Notes under the pieces: model-generated
The model's database searches: none
What the model was told of the DNA's origin: nothing
Seen by the model: only the letters and a program-made list of their open reading frames with translations
In this document: positions 1-6,448 of the stretch, one piece after another
Layout of the letters: the number at the start of each line of letters is the position of its first letter
Position numbering within the stretch: position 1 is the stretch's first letter
Made by a program: the position numbers and the translations under genes
Assembly: GCA_001717015.1 (NCBI GenBank)
Contig: MAGV01000017.1
Coordinates: 2,298 to 8,745 of the forward strand
Source: Candidatus Methanosuratincola petrocarbonis (ex Vanwonterghem et al. 2016)
GTDB taxonomy: Archaea; Thermoproteota; Methanomethylicia; Methanomethylicales; Methanomethylicaceae
Direction: 5' to 3'
DNA: 6,448 nt

Positions 1-1209
1 GAGCTGCCTGAGGGCGAGCCGGCAGGAGGCTTGGGGATAATCGCCTCATCCGCGCCCGTCGGGTACGTCCTTGACTGCTTGAACTCGAGGGGGCTGAGGG
101 GGAGGGTCGGCCTGCTCAGGCTGGGCCTCTCAGTTCCTTTCCCGGAGAAGACGGTTTCGGATTTCGCCTCCTCCTTCGAGAGGGTGCTCGTGGTTGAGGA
201 GGGCGAGCCGTACATCGAGAGGCACTTGGTCGGTCTTGCAAAGGATTCGTTACCTAACTTGGAAATATTCGGCAAGCTATCGTCCCACCTCCCCCGGGAA
301 GGCGAGCTCAGTTTCTCTCTCGTAGACGACGCCTTGGCGTCCCTGCTTGGTCTTGAGAGGCGGGCTGTGCCCCAAGAGAAGCTCAATCTGATGGAGGTCA
401 CGTCCAAGCTTGTGACCCCGAGGACGCTCACGATGTGCGCTGGGTGCCCGCACAGGGCCGCTTACTACGCGGCTAAGAAGGCGACACGCACCGTCGCCAA
501 CGCGAGGTACATCGCCATCGGGGACATAGGGTGCTACACGCTGGGGATGTACCCGCCGCTGAGGTTCATGCAGGACGTCTTCTGCATGGGCGGCAGCATA
601 GGGGTCGCCAATGGCGTCGCGAAGTCGGGGATAACCGACCCTGTGATAGCGACTATAGGCGACTCGACATTCTACCATGCGGGGATCCCCGCACTCATCA
701 ATGCCACCTTCAACCAGGCAAACATAAAGGTGATGGTGCTTGACAACGAGGTCACCGCGATGACTGGTTACCAGCCCCACCCTGGGTGCGGCGAGACCGC
801 GACCAAGAAGCCCACCAAGAAGGTCTCCATAGAGGAGATCTGCAGGGCCTGCGGAATCGAGTTCCTCAGGATAGTCGATCCTTACGACTTTGGATCAAGC
901 GTCAGGGCAATGGAGGAGGCGATAAAATTCGACGGCCCAGCCGTAGTGATCTTCAGGCGGCTATGCACCCAGGAGCACCTGCGGAGGGCGAGGAGGCTGG
1001 GTCTCAAGATCGAGAAATACCGCGTGGACCCGCAGAGGTGCATAGGCTGCAGGACGTGCGTGGCTGCCTTCGGATGCCCTGCTATAGGTTTTGACAGGGA
1101 GATGAAAAAAGCATTCGTCGTGACCCTGGATTGCGTAGGCTGCGGGGTGTGCACTGCAGTCTGCCCCCAAGGAGCATTCACGCTTAACGAGGTAAAGGAG
1201 AGGAACTGA
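1..1209 (+). CDS. iorA: Indolepyruvate:ferredoxin oxidoreductase, alpha subunit (IorA), 5'-truncated by window edge
   Basis: IorA is the thiamine diphosphate (TPP) and Fe-S subunit of the cytoplasmic enzyme that oxidatively decarboxylates indolepyruvate and other aryl pyruvates to acyl-CoA, reducing ferredoxin. The frame is open from base 1, so the true start lies upstream; 402 residues are visible, against roughly 600-650 in the family. In visible numbering, the TPP-binding domain carries CAGCPHR at about 146-152, GDIGCYTLG from 174, GDSTFYHAG from 220 (Mg/TPP site) and LDNEVTAMTG at about 247-256. The C-terminus is a two-cluster ferredoxin domain: Cys347, 350, 353 and 359 form the IorA-type CxxCxxC-x5-CP set, and Cys378, 381, 384 and 388 form a classical CxxCxxCxxxCP set. 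All eight cluster cysteines are present, and no frameshift is seen. It stops with TGA one base before iorB, so the two are almost certainly cotranscribed. Substrate preference (indolepyruvate or phenylpyruvate) cannot be read from sequence. Family assignment is very secure. Confidence 0.96.
   Translation, partial: ELPEGEPAGGLGIIASSAPVGYVLDCLNSRGLRGRVGLLRLGLSVPFPEKTVSDFASSFERVLVVEEGEPYIERHLVGLAKDSLPNLEIFGKLSSHLPREGELSFSLVDDALASLLGLERRAVPQEKLNLMEVTSKLVTPRTLTMCAGCPHRAAYYAAKKATRTVANARYIAIGDIGCYTLGMYPPLRFMQDVFCMGGSIGVANGVAKSGITDPVIATIGDSTFYHAGIPALINATFNQANIKVMVLDNEVTAMTGYQPHPGCGETATKKPTKKVSIEEICRACGIEFLRIVDPYDFGSSVRAMEEAIKFDGPAVVIFRRLCTQEHLRRARRLGLKIEKYRVDPQRCIGCRTCVAAFGCPAIGFDREMKKAFVVTLDCVGCGVCTAVCPQGAFTLNEVKERN
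1194..1203 (+). promoter_or_regulatory. Shine-Dalgarno region for iorB
   Basis: The purine run AAAGGAGAGG lies inside the last codons of iorA. Its GAGG (1200-1203) sits 7 bases before GTG at 1211 and 13 bases before the alternative ATG at 1217, so it favours the GTG start. An ATG at 1209-1211 overlaps the iorA stop but is followed at once by TGA and is not used. Confidence 0.6.
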
Positions 1210-1210
1210 T

Positions 1211-1822
1211 GTGAAAATGAGCAAAACGATCGAGATAGTCATATCCGGTGTCGGCGGTCAGGGAAACGTAAAGGGCGCACAGATACTTGGGGCCGCGGCT
1301 GTTAAGGCTGGCCTGCACGTCAGGGTCTCTGATGTCTTCGGCATAGCCCAGAGGGGAGGTCCTGTCTTGAGCCATGTCAGGATAGGCGATGTCCACGGCA
1401 CCATGGTCGACATGCACTCCGCAGACGCGATAGTTGGTCTGGAGCCCATGGAAGCCCTCAGGGCTGCCTCGTCCTTCTTGAAGCCAGGCGGCACAGTAAT
1501 AATGAGCACGAGGCCCATCTACCCCGTGGAGGTAAGCACTGGCAAGGCAGATTACCCGCCCCTTCCTGCCATACTCGACGCAATCCGGATCGCAGCAGGC
1601 AGGGTGATCACTCTCGACGCGACAGAGGTCGCCTCGTCCGCGGGGATCCCAATGGCTGCGAACGTAGTGATGCTTGGGGTTCTTTCAGGCACTGGGATCC
1701 TTCCTTTCGACCCAGATCACATAAAAGCGTCGATAAGGGAGCTGATACCTCGCTCGGTCGAGGAGAACATCCGGGCCTTCGAAGAGGGCTTCAAAATTGG
1801 CGAATCGGCTCCAGTAGTATGA
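1211..1822 (+). CDS. iorB: Indolepyruvate:ferredoxin oxidoreductase, beta subunit (IorB)
   Basis: IorB is the small subunit of the cytoplasmic IorAB complex and belongs to the pyruvate/ketoisovalerate oxidoreductase gamma-domain family. It completes the 2-oxoacid oxidoreductase fold beside the TPP/ferredoxin subunit IorA. The protein is 203 residues, close to the usual ~190-200. Visible signatures are the N-terminal ISGVGGQGN loop (about residues 11-19), the AQRGGPVLSHVRIGD block (about 47-61) and the GLEPMEALRA segment (about 76-85). I chose GTG at 1211 because of the spacing to GAGG upstream; ATG at 1217, two codons in, is the alternative and changes nothing in the domain. It follows iorA after a single base, the normal iorAB order, so translational coupling is likely. 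The T-rich stretch just after its stop may end the transcript. No anomalies are seen. Confidence 0.95.
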   Translation: MKMSKTIEIVISGVGGQGNVKGAQILGAAAVKAGLHVRVSDVFGIAQRGGPVLSHVRIGDVHGTMVDMHSADAIVGLEPMEALRAASSFLKPGGTVIMSTRPIYPVEVSTGKADYPPLPAILDAIRIAAGRVITLDATEVASSAGIPMAANVVMLGVLSGTGILPFDPDHIKASIRELIPRSVEENIRAFEEGFKIGESAPVV

Positions 1823-1824
1823 TC

Positions 1825-1832
1825 TTTTTTAT
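1825..1832 (+). promoter_or_regulatory. T-rich element: possible iorAB terminator and/or TATA box of the peptidase gene
   Basis: The 18 bases between iorB and the peptidase ORF contain TTTTTTAT. Archaeal transcription often ends at oligo-T runs without a hairpin, so this could terminate iorAB. Read as a TATA-like box, its centre (~1828) lies about 25 bases before an in-frame GTG at 1853, the usual TATA-to-start-site distance for a leaderless archaeal mRNA. There is no Shine-Dalgarno sequence before ATG 1841. The B-recognition bases upstream are weak. Both roles are inferred. Confidence 0.4.
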
Positions 1833-1840
1833 CCCTTTGA

Positions 1841-4800
1841 ATGCGTGATCGTGTGATCGACTTGTCAAAATTCCTCAGTCCGCTTCTCCCCCTCCTGATC
1901 GTCTTTACCATCCTGCTCGCAGCGATGCCCTCCTCTCTGTGCTCAGAAGACCTGCCTTCCATCATTTCAGAAAGCGGAACGGTTTACCTCTACCACAACA
2001 TGACTGCCGGGGAGGTCGAGTACTTTAGGGACTGCTTCGCTTCAATCCCTCCTTCAAATGCCATAATCGGCGGGCACGGGACCGGTCTGGCTCCGCCTGA
2101 TGAGGAGGGGTGGTCAGCACTCGCCGGGAGCGTTGTAATCGACTACGCGTTGCCAGGTGCCCCGATGGCGTCCTCTAGGCGACTCGACCTCGACCCCTAC
2201 TTTCCGCTCATCGGCGACCAAGGCATCCAGGGATCGTGCGCTGCGTGGGCAAGCGTCTACTACGCAGGCACATACCTCCAGGCAAAAGCGCACGGCTGGT
2301 CCGACGTCAAGGCGAACCCTGCCCACGTCATGAGCCCTGCCTGGACTTACAACAAACTGAACGGCGGGGTCGACGGCGGGTCTTGGTGTGACAGGAATAT
2401 GCAGCTTGTCTCAGAGATCGGATCCGCAAGCATGGCCACAATGCCTTACAACCAGTACGACTGGCTATCGTGGGGAGGCGAACTGGCCTGGAGGGAGGCG
2501 CCGCTCTACAGGGCAGGCGGATTCGCCACGGTCCGCCCTGACAACATAGACGCCATAAAAGCCTTGATAAACGATGGGTACTTGGTTACCTTCTACATAG
2601 ACGCTTCCTGCCCATGGTACTCTTCCTCAGATACGATCCTCGCTTACGCCGAGTACACAGGCGGAACACCAAACCACGCAAACGTGATCGTTGGGTACGA
2701 CGACTCGATCACAGATGGAACTGACCAGGGGGCATTCCGGGTCGCGAACTCGTGGGGGACCGACTTCAAGGATGCTGGCTTCTATTGGATCACATACCGG
2801 ACAATGAGCAAGATAAGCAGCTATTCTCCGATCGCTAACTCGTATTTGCCGAAAGATGGTGGAGTCCCATACGAGCCGCTGGTGCTTGCAACCTGGCAGC
2901 TGGACCCTGCGGGATCATTGGACGGAGCCGTTGTCAGGGTTGGGGTGGGCGCACCCGAGTCCCCAATTGCATCGAAGACCCCATCAGAGTATTGGACTGC
3001 AGGCAAAAACTCCAAGATCCCCAACTTCATGTGCATCGACATCACTGAGCTGAAGCCATACATCGACTCTGGCAACGGGGAATTCTTCCTCACTGTGGGA
3101 AGGGGATCTGCAGCCTCGAGGATCACCTCCTTCACCATTGAGATCTATTCCGATTACAGCCTACCGCCCTCCCTGGTATACTCCTCAAGAGAGGTCCCGG
3201 CTTGGTCACCCGTCACTATTGCAATCACCGAAAGACCTTCTGTTATATTCAGCTGGTCCCCATTCTCTCCGCTGACCTTCGAGCCAGTGTATTTCACCGA
3301 CAGCTCCTCCTCCTATAACGGGACGATAGTCAGCTGGTACTGGTCTTTCGGCGACGGGACCCACTCCGCATCAAAGAACCCTGTGCACTCATACTCGTCG
3401 CATGGCCAGTTCGCCATCTCACTCACGGTAATGGACAGCAACGGGCTCTCATCCACGAGATCCCAGACGATTAGCGTGAGGAACCGCCTGCCCGAGGTGA
3501 CGATTGTATCGCCTGAAGGCGGTGGCTTATTCAGCGGGGTAGTTGAGCTCGCTGCGAATGGATCCGACCTTGACGACGGAATTGCAAAGGTCGATTTCTT
3601 CTATTCAGTGGGGGATCAGGTCTACTTCATCGGCACAAACAGGACCGCAATGCGCGAGGGCACATGGACGCTCCAGTGGAACACTTCCCCGCTCACGATC
3701 TCAGGCATCCGTGTCTTCGCAGTGGCTTTCGACGGGTTCGACTACAGCGAACGGAGCTATCTTGATCGGCCAATAAGCCTTGACAACACGCCTCCTACAC
3801 AGCCCTCTCCGAGATCCCCGAAGCAAGGTTTGCGGACAGATGGATCAGTGCAGCTCTCATGGGAGCAGGCGACTGATATTGGGAGTGGTATCCTAGGGTA
3901 TGCCGTAGAGCTCCATGGCGCACAGGCAGGCTCAGCAGATCCGATTTTAATCGAGACCGAAGGCACGCACTGCCAAGTCGATCTCAGCTCTGGGATGTGG
4001 GTCTGGCATGTGAGGGCAATAGACCTGGCTGGGAACAAGGGTGAGTGGTCCCCATCAAGCAATTTCATCGCCGATTCTTTCCTAGTGAATGAGAGCGGCT
4101 CGAGCTCCAGAAGGGCGGATCTCGGATCTGAGCAGGTCGTCTGGTTCAGGGTCTTCTACCAGTACGACGGGATGCCTTTCACACCCTCGAACGGCAGCGT
4201 CTTCATAAACGGCTCACCAGCCTCATGGAATGGGGACCTGGATCGCTGGGAACTTCCTATCACAAGGACCTTGGTTGGCGAATCTGTCATGTATGTATCC
4301 ACGGTGCAGGACAACCATAACCCAGTTACCAAAATCAACCGGACTGCGCCCCCAGCCTCCATCGTCTTCGACCAGATCATCATTGACAGGATCGAGCCGG
4401 ATGGGTTGAGGATTCAGGTAGGCCGGCAAGTCAACTTCAGCGTTTTTGGGCATTATGCGTACGACTCTGATGAGTGGGCAGGTGGGTTTGTCCTGAACGA
4501 ATCATCCGTCAAAGGCTCATTGGGGAGGTACTACTATTCGGTCGAGAGCGTCACTGATGATCTATATAACTTGACGGGTTTTGTGCAGATCTGCAATCCA
4601 GCCTCCGTAGTCTTCGACCAGATCCTCTCCAGCTTCGACCACTCCGCCTCGAGACCAGGCGAATGCGCGGTATCGGTGCGCCTCTCTTATGCCTCTGACG
4701 GTTCGCCTGTGACAGGCGCGTCAGTCTCGATCAACGGCAACCAAGCAGAGGAGCTTGGGTACGGCAATTACGCGCTGAGACTAGAGTCTTTTTTGCCATA

Positions 4801-4963
4801 CATGACCGTCAGGTCTGAGGTCGAAGCCCAGAACTTTGATGCCATAGTGAACGAGGAGGGGGTCTTGATGACTGGCAACGCCTTAGTTTATGCTGCATTC
4901 GCGTCTGCGGTCGCCCTCTCGCTCGCGTTCTTAGCGAGGAGGGCACATTCAAAGCCCTCTTAA
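1841..4963 (+). CDS. Secreted, membrane-anchored papain-family (C1A) cysteine peptidase with PKD, Ig/Fn3-like and tandem C-terminal modules
   Basis: Predicted cell-surface protease of 1040 residues. A signal peptide occupies about residues 1-35 (hydrophobic core about 11-28). Residues 36-115 do not resemble the papain I29 propeptide. The C1A catalytic domain spans about 116-320: Gln127 (oxyanion) and Cys133 within GDQGIQGSCAAWA, His279 in NHANVIVGYDD and Asn303 in ANSWGTDF. The Gln-to-Cys spacing matches papain. The papain Cys22 equivalent is Gln130, and the residue after the catalytic Cys is Ala rather than Trp. A beta-rich region (about 321-465) follows, then a PKD domain (about 466-546, WSFGDGT at 501-507), an Ig-like domain (about 549-648), an Fn3-like domain (about 651-745) and three related modules (about 757-1008). 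A transmembrane helix (about 1014-1032) ends in ARRAHSKPS, giving an outside-facing topology. ATG 1841 has no Shine-Dalgarno; GTG 1853 is a plausible leaderless start and keeps the signal peptide. Peptidase family is secure; substrate is unknown. Confidence 0.9.
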   Translation: MRDRVIDLSKFLSPLLPLLIVFTILLAAMPSSLCSEDLPSIISESGTVYLYHNMTAGEVEYFRDCFASIPPSNAIIGGHGTGLAPPDEEGWSALAGSVVIDYALPGAPMASSRRLDLDPYFPLIGDQGIQGSCAAWASVYYAGTYLQAKAHGWSDVKANPAHVMSPAWTYNKLNGGVDGGSWCDRNMQLVSEIGSASMATMPYNQYDWLSWGGELAWREAPLYRAGGFATVRPDNIDAIKALINDGYLVTFYIDASCPWYSSSDTILAYAEYTGGTPNHANVIVGYDDSITDGTDQGAFRVANSWGTDFKDAGFYWITYRTMSKISSYSPIANSYLPKDGGVPYEPLVLATWQLDPAGSLDGAVVRVGVGAPESPIASKTPSEYWTAGKNSKIPNFMCIDITELKPYIDSGNGEFFLTVGRGSAASRITSFTIEIYSDYSLPPSLVYSSREVPAWSPVTIAITERPSVIFSWSPFSPLTFEPVYFTDSSSSYNGTIVSWYWSFGDGTHSASKNPVHSYSSHGQFAISLTVMDSNGLSSTRSQTISVRNRLPEVTIVSPEGGGLFSGVVELAANGSDLDDGIAKVDFFYSVGDQVYFIGTNRTAMREGTWTLQWNTSPLTISGIRVFAVAFDGFDYSERSYLDRPISLDNTPPTQPSPRSPKQGLRTDGSVQLSWEQATDIGSGILGYAVELHGAQAGSADPILIETEGTHCQVDLSSGMWVWHVRAIDLAGNKGEWSPSSNFIADSFLVNESGSSSRRADLGSEQVVWFRVFYQYDGMPFTPSNGSVFINGSPASWNGDLDRWELPITRTLVGESVMYVSTVQDNHNPVTKINRTAPPASIVFDQIIIDRIEPDGLRIQVGRQVNFSVFGHYAYDSDEWAGGFVLNESSVKGSLGRYYYSVESVTDDLYNLTGFVQICNPASVVFDQILSSFDHSASRPGECAVSVRLSYASDGSPVTGASVSINGNQAEELGYGNYALRLESFLPYMTVRSEVEAQNFDAIVNEEGVLMTGNALVYAAFASAVALSLAFLARRAHSKPS
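4109..4864 (+). repeat. Three tandem C-terminal protein modules in the peptidase
   Basis: Peptidase residues of about 757-846, 847-928 and 929-1008 look like three diverged copies of one beta-rich module. Shared landmarks are an early R..(L/V)G...V stretch, a tyrosine-rich strand with YxYD or YxSDG (YQYDGMPF, YAYDSDEW, YASDGSPV), then a small loop with an Asn (FINGSP, VLNESS, SINGNQ), then a G.(Y/W) strand. Copies 1 and 2 end in the near-identical ASIVFDQI (839-846) and ASVVFDQI (921-928), exactly 82 residues apart; copy 3 has the looser NFDAI (998-1002). Comparable modules occur as stalk repeats in archaeal surface proteins, as I recall them, but I cannot name a family. Confidence 0.65.
4355..4624 (+). 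repeat. Direct DNA repeat marking the module boundary (two 24-bp copies)
   Basis: Bases 4355-4378 and 4601-4624 are 24-bp direct repeats differing at two positions. Both encode ASxVFDQI in the same frame and lie 246 bp (82 codons) apart. The protein between them is much more diverged than the repeats themselves, so this is either a strongly conserved linker strand or a trace of recombination between modules. Confidence 0.75.
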
Positions 4964-5002
4964 AGCCCCTGTGCCGCCCCATCCTCGCATGGGTTGAGTT
5001 TC

Positions 5003-6448
5003 CTATGCGCCAGACTTCATGCGCTCGAGCCTCTCCCTGATGCACAGGTTCACAAGCTCGGGGTCGCCTTTCCCCCTTGTCTTCCGCATCACCTGGCCCA
5101 CGAGGAAGTGTGCAGCCTTCTCGTCCGAGAGCGCGTCCGAGACGGCCTTGGGGTTCTCCGAGAAGACCTCTTCTACCACCTTCTCGATTGCCTCCCTGTC
5201 CGCGATCCTGGTCATGCCGTTCTCCCTGACGACCTCCTCTGCGCTCTTCCCGCTGGTCACAAGCGTGGGGAGTATGATCTTCCCGATCTTCCCGCTTATC
5301 GTCCCGTCCCTGATCATCTTGAGCATCCCAGCAAACGAAGCTGGGGAAATCTTGGCCTCTTCTATCCCCAAGCCCTTTTCATGTAGCACGCCAAGGAGGT
5401 CGCTCATGATCCAGTTGCTCACAGTCTTCGGCTCCCCGAAGAGCCGCGCAGCCTCCTCGAAGAAGTCCGCGAGCCTCTTCTCAGCTGTCAGGACCTGCGC
5501 GTCGTATTGCGGCAGCCCGTACTCCCTGACGAAGCGCTCAGCCCTGGCGTCGGGCAGCTCAGGCATCTTCCCCTTGACCTTCTCTATGAACTCGCTGCTT
5601 ATGGTTATCGGCGGGATATCCGGCTCAGGGAAGTACCTGTAGTCGTGCTCCTCCTCCTTCTCCCTGAGCGATATTGTGACCTTCCTGACCTCGTCCCAGT
5701 GCCTCGTCTCTCGCCTGACCCTCTCCCCCTTCTCGAGCAGGCTCCTCTGCCTCGAGATCTCGAAGTTGAGGGCCCTCTCAACCTCCTTGAAAGAGGATAT
5801 GTTCTTTATCTCGACCCTCGTGCCCCCCTTGATCGAGATGTTCGCGTCGCACCTCATTGCCCCCTCCATGCCACCGTCGAATGCCCCGATGTGCTCCATG
5901 ATCGACCTCAGCTTCTGGAGGAAGAGCCTCGCCTCCCTCGGGGACGACATGTCCGGCTCCGTGACTATCTCGAGGAGCGCCATCCCTGCCCTGTTGTAGT
6001 CCACGAGCGTGTACGGCGAGAGGTCGATCGGCCCGATGTGCACGAGCTTCGCAGGGTCTTCCTCGAGCTGTATCCTCGTGATCCTGACCCTCTTCCTGGA
6101 GCTCCCCACGTTGATGTCGATGAAGCCACCCTCGCAGATCGTCTTCGACCCCTTGGTCTCGTACATCGAGATCTGGAAGTTCTTACCCATGTCCACGTAG
6201 TAGTAGTTCTTCCTGTAGAACGATGTCCTCTCGCTTATCCTGCTGTTCAGCGCCAGCCCGGCCATGACCGCAAGCTCGACTGCCTTAGCGTTCGGCCTAG
6301 GCAGCGACCCGGGGTGCCCAAGGCAGACCTCGCATACGTTCGTGTTCGGCTCCTTCCCCCTGTAGTCGGTGCTGCAACCGCAGAAGAGCTTTGTCCTCAG
6401 CCTGTTGAGCTGGCAGTGCACTTCTATGCCTATCACGACGCCGTCCTT
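5003..6448 (-). CDS. gatB: Aspartyl/glutamyl-tRNA amidotransferase subunit B (GatB), N-terminus cut by window edge
   Basis: GatB is the tRNA-binding kinase subunit of the cytoplasmic GatCAB amidotransferase. It activates Asp-tRNA(Asn), and in many organisms Glu-tRNA(Gln), for amidation with ammonia from GatA. The frame is open to the right edge and begins KDGVVIGIEVH, so only a few residues are missing; 481 are visible. In visible numbering: GIEVHCQLN from 7; Cys23, 25, 39 and 42 form CxC...CxxC, a likely zinc site; RKNYYYVDMGKNFQIS at 79-94; LEEDPAKLVHIG at 128-139; DYNRAGMALLEIVTEPDM at 150-167; RCDANIS at 199-205; KEEEHDYRYFPEPDIPP at 264-280. The C-terminal YqeY-like tail (about 330-481) ends with FLVGQVMRKTRGKGDPELVN. 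There is no AspRS-like insertion, and the length (~485) excludes the longer archaeal GatE. It stops with TAG and converges on the peptidase gene with 39 bases between. gatA often precedes gatB and would lie beyond the right edge. Confidence 0.96.
   Translation of the reverse strand, partial: KDGVVIGIEVHCQLNRLRTKLFCGCSTDYRGKEPNTNVCEVCLGHPGSLPRPNAKAVELAVMAGLALNSRISERTSFYRKNYYYVDMGKNFQISMYETKGSKTICEGGFIDINVGSSRKRVRITRIQLEEDPAKLVHIGPIDLSPYTLVDYNRAGMALLEIVTEPDMSSPREARLFLQKLRSIMEHIGAFDGGMEGAMRCDANISIKGGTRVEIKNISSFKEVERALNFEISRQRSLLEKGERVRRETRHWDEVRKVTISLREKEEEHDYRYFPEPDIPPITISSEFIEKVKGKMPELPDARAERFVREYGLPQYDAQVLTAEKRLADFFEEAARLFGEPKTVSNWIMSDLLGVLHEKGLGIEEAKISPASFAGMLKMIRDGTISGKIGKIILPTLVTSGKSAEEVVRENGMTRIADREAIEKVVEEVFSENPKAVSDALSDEKAAHFLVGQVMRKTRGKGDPELVNLCIRERLERMKSGA

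Noticed and set aside
31..33. TTG at 31 as the start of iorA
   Set aside because: The frame is open to base 1 and the upstream residues continue normally. IorA needs roughly 200 more N-terminal residues, so the start is outside the window.
277..780. 167-codon open frame on the minus strand within iorA
   Set aside because: It is antisense to the conserved TPP-binding domain of IorA and has a low-complexity, His/Arg-rich translation typical of shadow frames.
1931..1945. Lipobox at SSLC (residues 31-34) making the peptidase a lipoprotein
   Set aside because: The residue before Cys34 is Leu rather than Gly, Ala or Ser, and the protein already has a C-terminal membrane anchor.
4986..5009. Hairpin CGCAT...ATGCG in the convergent gap as a bidirectional terminator
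   Set aside because: Only a 5-bp stem with a 14-base loop and no oligo-T run on either strand. It runs into the gatB stop and is no better than chance.
5019..5642. 207-codon open frame on the plus strand opposite gatB (also smaller ones at 4994-5386, 5676-5999 and 6009-6200)
   Set aside because: They lie antisense to a clear, full-length GatB coding frame. Strong third-position bias keeps opposite frames open, and the translations show no recognisable domain.
6434..6436. GTG at 6436 as the start of gatB
   Set aside because: The frame continues to the edge with KDGV, which matches the conserved residues just before VIGIEVH in GatB proteins. The gene is simply cut by the window.
1..6448. CRISPR arrays, tRNA or rRNA genes, insertion sequences, phage genes
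   Set aside because: None seen. The window is almost wholly filled by four well-supported genes, and the only clear direct repeats encode protein modules.

Overview
The window looks archaeal. IorA and IorB are ferredoxin-dependent enzymes typical of anaerobic archaea. The GatB carries a CxC...CxxC cysteine set and archaeal-type signatures. Arginine is often AGG, and the middle gene has a T-rich, TATA-like element but no Shine-Dalgarno in front of it. The DNA is moderately G+C-rich by eye. I cannot fix the lineage from this alone; an uncultured anaerobic archaeon (for example Bathyarchaeia- or Thermoplasmata-like) would fit, but that is a guess.

Layout: (1) Positions 1-1822, plus strand: the 3' two thirds of iorA, cut by the left edge, followed after one base by complete iorB. 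Together they encode indolepyruvate:ferredoxin oxidoreductase. (2) Positions 1841-4963, plus strand: a 1040-residue secreted, membrane-anchored papain-family (C1A) cysteine peptidase. Its order is signal peptide, non-standard N-terminal region, catalytic domain, beta-rich region, PKD domain, Ig-like domain, Fn3-like domain, three tandem copies of a C-terminal module, and a C-terminal transmembrane anchor. (3) Positions 5003-6448, minus strand: gatB, cut by the right edge just inside its N-terminus and convergent with the peptidase gene. Coding density is very high: the gaps are 1, 18 and 39 bases, and no stretch over 300 bases lacks a gene. I saw no RNA genes, mobile elements or CRISPR.

How the genes may fit together: IorAB oxidises the aryl pyruvates made by transaminating aromatic amino acids and passes electrons to ferredoxin. 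The next gene makes a cell-surface peptidase that could release peptides outside the cell. A peptide-fermenting lifestyle would link the two, but the link is inferred from adjacency only. gatB is a translation gene (amidation of misacylated tRNA) and appears unrelated.

The most noteworthy item is the peptidase: its active site departs from papain, it lacks a recognisable papain propeptide, and it ends in a three-copy surface module. I see no wholly new multi-gene system here.
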